Shown piece after piece: positions 9,166-15,711 of a stretch of DNA of 64,000 nucleotides. Position numbers and translations under genes: made by a program. Position 1 is the stretch's first letter. Every line of letters starts with the position of its first letter. The notes under the pieces are model-generated. The model searched no databases and was not told where the DNA came from. It saw only the letters and a program-made list of their open reading frames with translations. The stretch is from contig NZ_PEOG01000022.1 in assembly GCF_002761755.1 (NCBI RefSeq), forward strand, positions 20,773 through 84,772, read 5' to 3'. The stretch is from Roseateles chitinivorans. GTDB taxonomy: Bacteria; Pseudomonadota; Gammaproteobacteria; Burkholderiales; Burkholderiaceae_C.

Positions 9166-9182
9166 TGTCACGAAGTGTGACA
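9166..9182. promoter_or_regulatory. Operator-like inverted repeat TGTCAC-N5-GTGACA
   Basis: A perfect 6+6 inverted repeat with a 5-bp spacer lies between glmU and the following hypothetical gene. It could be a dimeric regulator site or chance. The rest of this gap shows nothing further. Confidence 0.3.
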
Positions 9183-9314
9183 AGTTCACGGAATTGAATT
9201 TCTCGGCGTTTGCCGGGCTGGCGCTCCCCCCAAGCTGCGGGAGGCGCGTTTGCCAGGGCATCCCTAGGATCTCTTCCGTTGACCGGCTGACCCGCTGTTC
9301 CCAGCTGAATCCCT

Positions 9315-9791
9315 ATGGCGAACTCAAAGACTGCTATCCCGCTGCCGCTCCAGGATGACGAGGTGCTCGCCGTCCCGCCGGTGTCTGCCGCGCTCGATGC
9401 GTTGGCGGATCGTTCCGGGGACCCGGCGGCGGAGGCGGCTCGGGCCGAGGCGCTGGAGCAGCTGGCGATGTCGCATGCGATGTGCGACCAGGCGGCGGAT
9501 GCCTGCTTCTACCTGTGCCGGAGCCTTGGGCTGGCTCGGCAGCAGCAGACGCCGGATGCGGCGCCGGATCTGGAACTGCTGTTCCAGTTGCTGGGCGCCT
9601 TGGCGGATTTGCCGAGCGAGGTTTCGGCGATGCCGATGCCCGAAGGTGAGGCCGATGGTCTGGGCGTGGCCGAGCTCTGTCACCAGTTGAGCGCTGCTCG
9701 TGAGCTGACGACGGCGGCCTGGCACGAGGCGGCCGAGTCCGACGGCTCGCTGGCTGCCTGCCCCGCAGCCCCCGCCCACGCCCTTCACTGA
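9315..9791 (+). CDS. Hypothetical protein (acidic, alanine/leucine-rich)
   Basis: A 158-residue acidic protein I do not recognise. It has no signal peptide or membrane segment. The middle (EALEQLAMSHAMCDQAADACFYLCRSLGL, spread over about residues 45-75) looks helical, and the tail is alanine-rich with several Cys. Codon use matches the flanking core genes, supporting it as a real gene. ATG 9315 is preceded by GCTGAATCCCT with no good ribosome-binding site. It stands alone between glmU and the repeat array. It may be lineage-specific. Confidence 0.55.
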   Translation: MANSKTAIPLPLQDDEVLAVPPVSAALDALADRSGDPAAEAARAEALEQLAMSHAMCDQAADACFYLCRSLGLARQQQTPDAAPDLELLFQLLGALADLPSEVSAMPMPEGEADGLGVAELCHQLSAARELTTAAWHEAAESDGSLAACPAAPAHALH

Positions 9792-9860
9792 TTCCGCTCC
9801 GCCCCAACGCTGCCACGGTACTGCCGCGACCGCGCGTCGCTTCCGCAACCGCAGCGCCCC

Positions 9861-9975
9861 TCTACAAGCGACGGCAGCGCCCTTCCGCGAGCAACGGCGG
9901 CGCCCTTCAACGAGCGACGGCAGCGCCCTTCAACGAGCGACGGCAGCGCCCTTCCACGAGCGACGGCAGCGCTAA
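9861..9975. repeat. 23-bp tandem repeat array (five units)
   Basis: Five back-to-back 23-bp units starting at 9861, 9884, 9907, 9930 and 9953, each containing the core GAGCGACGGCAGCGCCCT. The third and fourth are identical; the last changes at its end into the arm of the neighbouring cruciform. Degenerate copies may extend left to about 9838. There are no unique spacers, so it is not CRISPR. It sits directly downstream of the REP-associated transposase gene and is probably a REP-derived array. Confidence 0.85.
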
Positions 9976-10062
9976 AAGGCTGCCAATCTAGGCGCAAAGC
10001 ACAGCCATAGCAGCGCTATGGCGAGCATTTGCAACGACGAGTGGCAGCCTTTTAGCGCTGCC
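9965..10062. repeat. REP/BIME-like cruciform at the end of the transposase gene
   Basis: Perfect 21-bp arms at 9965-9985 and 10042-10062 are in inverted orientation. Each arm is itself a hairpin (GGCAGC ... GCTGCC). Between them lies another hairpin, CCATAGC-AGC-GCTATGG (10005-10021), and partly complementary GCAAA/TTTGC segments. The right arm contains the TAA stop of the transposase gene (10052-10054), so the arm is partly coding. Nested hairpins of this kind are the usual substrates of REP-associated tyrosine transposases. Confidence 0.8.
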
Positions 10063-10885
10063 GTTCGTGGCAGGAGATGAGGCGGCTGACGCGGGATACC
10101 GACAATCCGAGCTCGCGGGCGAGCGCCGTCATGGACTGTCCGCCTTCGGTGTGAGCGCGATAAAGCGCTTCCTCGCGGCTGCCGCTGGCCTTGAGCCAGT
10201 CGCCCCAGCGCCTCCTTGGCCGTGACGCCCGCGGCGGATGCTCGCTCTGCCGCACGGTGCGCTGCACGAAGGCCGCGTCCCCGAGAAAGATCTGGTGCCG
10301 CAGCTGCCCCCAGATATCCAGGTCCGGCTCCGACTCCACGATCGCCTGATACCGCTGCGCCGCCTTCCGCCGATCGGCCGCGTTCTGCGGCACGCGTCCC
10401 AGCACGTTGGTCCACAGCCCGTCGACCTCCAGCCACTCCGGCGCCGCCACCAGCCCCGCATGCGCCTGCAAGCTGCTCCAGCCCCACGCCACCGGCGACG
10501 ACGCCAGCCCGGCGCGCCGCCCGATCAGCTCCACATAGCGACAGGCATCCAGCAGCAGATGCTCCCGATCCACCAGCACCGCCTTGAACCGCCCCTGGAA
10601 GACGTGCCCGATCTGCCCATGCCGGCGGTTGTGCGCCTGGGTATAGACGCCATTGAGATGGCGCATCAAGCGCGACAGATTGGCCTGCCGCGTGAACAGC
10701 AGCAGCTCGTAATGCTCGCGCCCCAGCCCGTAGGCCAGCACCTGGGCGTCGAAGCGCTGGGCGGCCTGTTCGATCAGGCCCAGCATCGCCAGCCGGTCCT
10801 CGTCATCGGCGAACACGGACGCATCGCCACGCGTCGCCACGTGATACACGGCGCCGGGAAACTCGATGCGAAGCGGCCTGGCCAT
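10052..10885 (-). CDS. REP-associated tyrosine transposase (IS200/Y1-like, RAYT) with altered HUH motif and C-terminal HTH
   Basis: A 277-residue protein of the Y1 transposase family. It begins MARPLRIEFPGAVYHVATRG, which is typical; the upstream TTG at 10891 is less likely. The metal-binding HUH motif, usually NHxHLLL, reads REHYELLL, so the second His is replaced by Glu. The nucleophilic Tyr region CRYVELIGRRAGL is kept. The C-terminus (MTALARELGLSVSRVSRLI) is a helix-turn-helix often seen in long RAYTs. No IS ends flank it, only the cruciform and 23-bp array at its 3' end. This fits a single-copy, domesticated RAYT. Whether it still cuts DNA is uncertain given the motif change. Confidence 0.88.
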   Translation of the reverse strand: MARPLRIEFPGAVYHVATRGDASVFADDEDRLAMLGLIEQAAQRFDAQVLAYGLGREHYELLLFTRQANLSRLMRHLNGVYTQAHNRRHGQIGHVFQGRFKAVLVDREHLLLDACRYVELIGRRAGLASSPVAWGWSSLQAHAGLVAAPEWLEVDGLWTNVLGRVPQNAADRRKAAQRYQAIVESEPDLDIWGQLRHQIFLGDAAFVQRTVRQSEHPPRASRPRRRWGDWLKASGSREEALYRAHTEGGQSMTALARELGLSVSRVSRLISCHERQR

Positions 10886-10989
10886 GCCCAATAACTAGGC
10901 GATGACCGCACAAAAGACAAGCGCCCGGGCCGCCGTTCCGGCCACGGGCGCAAGACTTGACCCTTGATCACGGGGCCCGCATCCCCGGT

Positions 10990-11009
10990 CGATAGCCGCA
11001 GCGCTATCG
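10990..11009 (-). terminator. Hairpin downstream of the thioredoxin gene
   Basis: CGATAGC-CGCAGC-GCTATCG is a perfect 7-bp stem with flanking CCCC/GGGG that could extend it. It lies beyond the stop of the leftward thioredoxin gene but lacks a T-run, so a termination role is tentative. Confidence 0.3.
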
Positions 11010-11093
11010 GGGGTCAGGACTCAACAGCAAAGCAGCAAAGCCTGGAACCAGATCCCTGCCTATGCATGCATCCGCGCCACGCGAAGGCTGTGC

Positions 11094-11579
11094 TCAGGAC
11101 TTGCCCAGCGACTCCAGCACCCGCATCACCGCGTCCTCGCCCATGTTGCGGGCATCGGCGAGCTCGCCGCCCTTGGTCGTGCCCAGCACCTGGCCGTCGG
11201 CGCCCAGCACCGCGACGGTCGGGATGCCCTTCTTCAGCGTCACGCCCATCTGGTTGGCGACGTCCACGTTCTTGTCGAAGCGGCCGACATTCACCTTGAC
11301 GGTGACGAAGCGCTTGTCGACCGCGCCGCCCAGGTGGCCCTGCCCGAAGCCCTTGTTCAGCGCCAGGCAGTCCTTGCACCAGTTGGCGCCGTAGACCACC
11401 AGCACCTGCTTGCCTTCCTTGGCGGCGCGGGCGACCGCGGTGTTGATGTCGGCGCGGGCGTCGGCCTGCTCGTCATACGGGCCCGGCGCACCGGCGGCGG
11501 CGTCGGCGGCATGGACCGAGGTGGCGGACACCGCGACGAGCGCGGCGGCGAAGAGCTGGGTGGCGGTGCGGCGTTTCAT
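11094..11579 (-). CDS. Periplasmic thioredoxin-family protein
   Basis: A 161-residue secreted thioredoxin-fold protein. A Sec signal (MKRRTATQLFAAALVAVSAT, cleavage after VHA near residue 24) precedes the domain. The redox motif is WCKDC in VVYGANWCKDCLALNKG, and the cis-Pro region is KGIPTVAVLG. The WCKDC type occurs in thioredoxin_7/DsbD-gamma-like proteins that reduce or isomerise envelope disulfides. I chose ATG 11579 because the signal peptide begins there; longer upstream frames are antisense to the divergent gene. It is divergent from the DUF808 gene across 112 bp. Confidence 0.88.
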   Translation of the reverse strand: MKRRTATQLFAAALVAVSATSVHAADAAAGAPGPYDEQADARADINTAVARAAKEGKQVLVVYGANWCKDCLALNKGFGQGHLGGAVDKRFVTVKVNVGRFDKNVDVANQMGVTLKKGIPTVAVLGADGQVLGTTKGGELADARNMGEDAVMRVLESLGKS

Positions 11580-11691
11580 GGCGCCGGAGTTTGCCACCGC
11601 CGGCAAGACGTGACGAGGAGGAGGGTCGGCTTCAGGTACAAAGACGGGCTTCGCACAAATCATCACCTTCAGGGAACGGGACACCTCCGCC

Positions 11692-12606
11692 ATGGCCTCC
11701 AGCCTGCTCGCTCTGCTCGACGACATCACCACGATCCTGGACGACGTGGCCCTGCTTTCCAAGATGGCCGCCAAGAAGACGTCCGGCGTCCTCGGCGACG
11801 ACCTGGCGCTCAATGCCCAGCAGGTCACCGGCGTCAGCGCCGACCGGGAACTGCCGGTGGTCTGGGGCGTCTTCAAGGGCTCCCTGATCAACAAGGCGAT
11901 CCTGGTGCCGGCGGCGCTGGCCATCAGCGCCTGGGCGCCGTGGCTGGTCACGCCGCTGCTGATGATCGGCGGCGCCTACCTCTGCTTCGAAGGCGTCGAG
12001 AAGCTCGCCCACAAGTGGCTGCACACCGCCGACGACGACGCCCACGAGGCCGCGCTGGCCGAGGCCTCCAGGAATCCGGCGATCGACCTGGTCGCGCTCG
12101 AGAAGGACAAGGTCAAGGGCGCGATCCGGACCGACTTCATCCTCTCCGCCGAGATCATCGCGATCACCCTGGGCACGGTGGCCGACGCCAGCTTCATGAC
12201 GCGGGTGCTGGTGCTGTCGGGCATCGCGCTGCTGATGACGATCGGCGTGTACGGCCTGGTCGCGGGCATCGTCAAGCTCGACGACGCCGGCCTGTGGCTC
12301 AGCCGCAAGGCAGCCGCCTGGCAGCAGGCGCTGGGTCGCGGGCTGCTTTGGCTGGCGCCGTGGCTGATGAAGGCGCTGTCGGTGGCCGGCACCGCCGCGA
12401 TGTTCCTGGTCGGCGGCGGCATCCTGACGCACGGCGCGCCCTTCCTGCATCACGCCATCCAGCATGTGGTGGAGGCGCTCGGCGCGAGCGGCTTCGCCCG
12501 CACGATCGTCGAGCTGCTCGGCGACGCGATCGCCGGCATCCTGGCGGGCATCGTCGTCGTGGCCGTGGTCACCGGTATCCAGCGGCTGCGGCATCGCCGA
12601 GAATGA
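11692..12606 (+). CDS. DUF808 family inner-membrane protein (YedI-like)
   Basis: A 304-residue membrane protein matching DUF808/Yed[40 protein letters not shown] is the family N-terminus. At least four hydrophobic segments follow (around residues 65-100, 145-190, 215-245 and 265-295). The motif [16 protein letters not shown] is also typical. No biochemical role is established. Two small genes follow on the same strand with gaps of 6 and 48 bp, so they may be co-transcribed. ATG 11692 is preceded by GGGACACCTCCGCC, with no strong ribosome-binding site. Confidence 0.92.
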   Translation: MASSLLALLDDITTILDDVALLSKMAAKKTSGVLGDDLALNAQQVTGVSADRELPVVWGVFKGSLINKAILVPAALAISAWAPWLVTPLLMIGGAYLCFEGVEKLAHKWLHTADDDAHEAALAEASRNPAIDLVALEKDKVKGAIRTDFILSAEIIAITLGTVADASFMTRVLVLSGIALLMTIGVYGLVAGIVKLDDAGLWLSRKAAAWQQALGRGLLWLAPWLMKALSVAGTAAMFLVGGGILTHGAPFLHHAIQHVVEALGASGFARTIVELLGDAIAGILAGIVVVAVVTGIQRLRHRRE

Positions 12607-12612
12607 CGCCCC

Positions 12613-12855
12613 ATGAAGACGCATCACATCGAAGTCCAGAAGTTCAAGGCCGCCTCGAACTCGAGCACCAGCGGCCTGGTGACCTTCAAGGTGGACGCCC
12701 TCGTCAAGGAGCGCGAACCGGTCGAGGGCATCGAGCCCAGCACGCTGCTCGTCATGACCGAGGCCAACGCCCGCGTGCTGATGGCGCTGCTCAAGACCCA
12801 GCTGACCGACATGGACGGCCGCAAGCCCAAGAGCCGTCACGGCCGCCACGGCTGA
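12613..12855 (+). CDS. Hypothetical protein, 80 residues
   Basis: A small soluble protein I cannot assign to a family. It starts MKTHHIEVQKFKAASNSS, has a central stretch TSTLLVMTEANARVLMALLKTQL-like in character (acidic helix near residues 42-65), and ends in a basic KPKSRHGRHG tail. It begins 6 bp after the DUF808 stop, suggesting translational linkage. Base composition matches its neighbours. It looks like a conserved hypothetical of the order rather than an artefact, but there is no functional clue. Confidence 0.65.
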   Translation: MKTHHIEVQKFKAASNSSTSGLVTFKVDALVKEREPVEGIEPSTLLVMTEANARVLMALLKTQLTDMDGRKPKSRHGRHG

Positions 12856-12903
12856 GCGCCCGCCCCGCCCTTTCCGACACCGCCCGACTTCCCAGGATCC
12901 GAC

Positions 12904-13515
12904 ATGGACTTCCCGCAGTACCAGCCCGACAAGGCCACCTACCACCCGCTGACCGATGACGAGCTGTCGGACCTCGACGACTTCCTGTCCGAGATCGACA
13001 ACGACGCGGCGATGAACATCGAGGCGCTCGACGGCTACCTGAGCGCGCAGCTGCTGAGCCCGCTGTCGCTGAGCGACAAGCCCGGCGCCGAATGGATGAG
13101 CCCGGTGTGGGGCGGCGGCGACCCGTTCGCCAGCGGCAAGCAGCGCAAGAAGATCGCGTTGCTGCTGCTGCGCCATGTGCACAGCCTGGCGGTGCAGTGG
13201 TCCTCGAAGCAGGACGAGTGGGAACCGATCTTCAGCGTGGCCGAGGAAGGCGAGCAGCAGCTGGTCGACGCCGAGGACTGGTGCACCGGCTTCATGATCG
13301 GCGTGGACCAGGACGGCGAGGCCTGGGCGCCGCTGTTCGAGCACGTCAAGACCGCGGCCGCGCTGGCGCCGATCGCGCTGCTGGGCGGTGACGAGAGCCA
13401 GCTCAGCGCCGAGGACCAGGAAAAGCTCACCGACCTGCACTGGCGCGACGCGCTCAGCCGCGAGGTGCCCGAAGGCGTCCTGACCCTGTGGACGCTGCGC
13501 CAGCAGGCCACCTGA
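12904..13515 (+). CDS. UPF0149 (YgfB/YecA-like) family protein
   Basis: A 203-residue acidic protein of the UPF0149 family. The N-terminal HPLTDDELSDLDDFLSE and the block AMNIEALDGYLSAQLLSP are typical, as is EDWCTGFMIGVDQDGEAWAPL in the centre. Members lacking the SEC-C metal-binding tail, as here, have no firm biochemical role. The tail ends in PEGVLTLWTLRQQAT without a Cys-rich extension. It follows the two preceding genes in the same direction and is itself followed by a signal-peptide-bearing protease. Confidence 0.88.
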   Translation: MDFPQYQPDKATYHPLTDDELSDLDDFLSEIDNDAAMNIEALDGYLSAQLLSPLSLSDKPGAEWMSPVWGGGDPFASGKQRKKIALLLLRHVHSLAVQWSSKQDEWEPIFSVAEEGEQQLVDAEDWCTGFMIGVDQDGEAWAPLFEHVKTAAALAPIALLGGDESQLSAEDQEKLTDLHWRDALSREVPEGVLTLWTLRQQAT

Positions 13516-13601
13516 GCGCGCCCGCCGTCTCTCGCCGTCCCTGCTCCCGCCGGCGGGCATCGCGCCTGCCTTCCCTTTTCCGTCATGCCGAGTTTCTTCC
13601 G

Positions 13602-15101
13602 ATGAAGCGCCACTTTCCGTTCGCGGTGCTGGCCACCGCCGCCTTGCTGACGGTCGCCGGTTGCGGCACCAATGTCGTCAACCCGGTCTCCGGCCGCACC
13701 GAGCGCAGCGCGATGAGCCTGCAGCAGGAGGTGGCCGCCGGCCGCGAGGCCCATCAGGACGTGCTCAAGGAGTACGCGGTCGTCGAGGACGCACGGCTGC
13801 AGGCCTACGTCACCGCACTGGGCAACAAGCTCGCCGCGCAGTCGCACCGGGCCGAGCTCGAATGGCATTTCACCGTGCTCGACAGCCCGGAGGTCAATGC
13901 CTTCGCGCTGCCGGGCGGCTATGTCTACGTCACCCGCGGCATCCTCGCCTACATGGAGAGCGAAGCCGACCTGGCCGGCGTGATGGGCCATGAGATCGGC
14001 CACGTGACCGCGCGCCACGGCGCGCAGCGGGCAACGCGCCAGCAGAACGCCGGCATCGGCGTGCTCGCCGCGACGGTGCTGGGCGCGGTGCTGGAGTCGC
14101 GCGGCGTCGGCGGCGCGACGGACATCGCCGGACAGCTCTCGCAGAACGCGGCGGCGGGCTACATCGCCTCCTACAGCCGCGAGCAGGAACTGCAGGCGGA
14201 CCAACTGGGCGCCGAATACCTGGCGCGCAACCGCTACGACCCGAAGCACATGGTCGACGTGATCCAGGTGCTGAAGGACCAGGAGCAGTTCGCAGCCGAC
14301 CAGGCGCGGGCGCAGGGGCGCCAGCCGCAGACCGGCAACAACTGGCTGGCCTCGCATCCGAGCAACGAGCAGCGCCTGCAGCGCATCCGCGACGAGGCCT
14401 CGCAGCTGACCGCCGGTCAGGCGGTGGACGAGAACCGCGCGGCCTTCCTGCAAGCGATCGATGGCATGGTCTTCGGCGACAGTCCGGCGCAGGGGCTGGT
14501 GAGAGGTCAGCAGTTCCTGCACCCGACGCTGGACATCGCGCTGACCGCGCCAGCCGGATGGTCGCTGCAGAACGGCAGCGAATCGCTGACGGTCATGAGC
14601 CCGCAACGCGATGCGGCGCTGATCCTGCAGCCGGTGCCCGAGAAGGCGGGGAGCGCGCATGACGAGATCCTGCGGCGCTGGGGTGCCGAGCAAGGCCGCA
14701 CCGACGCGAAGACGATCAACGGCCTGAAGGCCACGCACTTCAGCGGCGTGCGTCGCAACGCACAGGGACAGCGCAGCAATGCCGAGATCACGCTGATCAC
14801 CAGCGCCAAGGGCGCGGTGTACGCGCTGGTCTACGCCGCCAAGGACGGCCAGACCCTGCAGGCGCGACGCGCCGCGCTGACGCAGGCGGAGGAGAGCTTC
14901 CGCGCGCTGACCGCGGACGACCGCAAGCTGGCCAAGCCGTGGAAGGTCGCGTTGCGTCCGTTCCCGGCCGGCGGCTTCGCCGAGATGGCGAAGACCTCGG
15001 TGCTGACCGAAGCCCAGCTGAAGCTGCTCAATGGCCGCTATGGCGGCGAGGCGCTGCCCAAGCCGGGCGAGCGCGTGAAGACGGTGGTCGCGGCACCCTG
15101 A
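13602..15101 (+). CDS. M48-family metalloprotease lipoprotein
   Basis: A 499-residue zinc protease of the periplasmic M48 (BepA/LoiP-like) class. MKRHFPFAVLATAALLTVAGC ends in a lipobox with Cys21. The zinc motif HEIGH is at residues 130-134, and the third ligand lies in EQELQADQLGAEY. After the catalytic domain (to about residue 270) comes a C-terminal region (LDIALTAPAGWSLQNGSE... onward) that resembles the substrate or peptidoglycan-binding extension in related proteases rather than TPRs. Its likely role is outer-membrane protein quality control. ATG 13602 fixes the signal peptide; an upstream in-frame ATG at 13488 lies within the previous gene. Confidence 0.93.
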   Translation: MKRHFPFAVLATAALLTVAGCGTNVVNPVSGRTERSAMSLQQEVAAGREAHQDVLKEYAVVEDARLQAYVTALGNKLAAQSHRAELEWHFTVLDSPEVNAFALPGGYVYVTRGILAYMESEADLAGVMGHEIGHVTARHGAQRATRQQNAGIGVLAATVLGAVLESRGVGGATDIAGQLSQNAAAGYIASYSREQELQADQLGAEYLARNRYDPKHMVDVIQVLKDQEQFAADQARAQGRQPQTGNNWLASHPSNEQRLQRIRDEASQLTAGQAVDENRAAFLQAIDGMVFGDSPAQGLVRGQQFLHPTLDIALTAPAGWSLQNGSESLTVMSPQRDAALILQPVPEKAGSAHDEILRRWGAEQGRTDAKTINGLKATHFSGVRRNAQGQRSNAEITLITSAKGAVYALVYAAKDGQTLQARRAALTQAEESFRALTADDRKLAKPWKVALRPFPAGGFAEMAKTSVLTEAQLKLLNGRYGGEALPKPGERVKTVVAAP

Positions 15102-15110
15102 CGCCGCCAG

Positions 15111-15140
15111 CAGCGGCAGCGGCAGCGGCAGCGGCAGCGC
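15111..15140. repeat. Hexamer microsatellite (CAGCGG)x5
   Basis: Four CAGCGG units and a final CAGCGC lie 9 bp after the M48 protease stop. It is a simple repeat prone to slippage, with no coding role. Confidence 0.85.
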
Positions 15141-15217
15141 GGCTGCGTCGGCCGCGCCCGTAGCTCAGGCCACTTCCGGGAGGTGCGGCGCCCTGCCCGC
15201 CCCACGACATCGGCCGC

Positions 15218-15628
15218 TCAGGGCACGGGCGTCACCGCCACGCCCCTGCGCCGCAGATCCTGGAGCAACCCGTCGCAGCGGCGGGTGATGCCTTCATAGG
15301 AGAAGAGATGCGCGGCCCCCTGCGCCTCGAAATGCGTCTTCCCGTCGTCGAGTTGGAGCAGGCGCGGCAGCCAGCGCTCATTTCTTGGACAGACGAACAT
15401 GTCCATGAAGGGATTCGGATCGACCTGCCTGTCCATGAAAACCTGGCGCGCGGAGTTTTCGACCTGCCCCGCCGCATCGGCCACCGAGGTCTGCGCCGGC
15501 GGAAGGGTATTGCTAACGCCCCTCGATTGGAGAAGCTCGAAATGAACCGATGCAAATTCGTCAAGGCGGCGTTGATTCAATATGAATATCCCGTGAGCAA
15601 AACGCCGTAGAAACTTAACAGTGTCAAT
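15218..15628 (-). pseudogene. C-terminal remnant of a TraB/GumN-family protein
   Basis: The frame is open from 15628 leftwards, but the first usable start is a TTG at 15580, giving 120 residues. The end matches TraB/GumN C-termini: CPRNERWLPRLLQLDD, then the GAAHL motif (AQGAAHLFSYEGI), and LRRRGVAVTPVP. Full-length family members are about 300 residues, so the N-terminal two thirds, including the first GxxH-type motif, is missing. The fragment ends cleanly at TGA. It lies between the M48 gene and the terminator of the S9 peptidase gene. GC drops near its 5' end, suggesting a deletion or insertion scar there. Confidence 0.6.
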
Positions 15629-15664
15629 TCAACGTCGGTAAAACGTTGGAGATCGGGAAAGAAA

Positions 15665-15695
15665 AAGGCCCGCGGACTTTTCAGCCGCGGGCCTT
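15665..15695 (-). terminator. Strong intrinsic terminator of the S9 peptidase gene
   Basis: On the minus strand an 11-bp perfect stem (AAGGCCCGCGG type) with a 9-base loop is followed by TTTTTCTTTC. It lies 17 bp after the stop of the leftward S9 peptidase gene, which makes it the clearest Rho-independent terminator in the first 20 kb. Confidence 0.9.
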
Positions 15696-15711
15696 CGGAG
15701 GGATGAGCGCC

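Noticed and set aside
9861..9975. CRISPR-like short repeats
   Set aside because: Units are contiguous with no unique spacers, and no cas gene is nearby.
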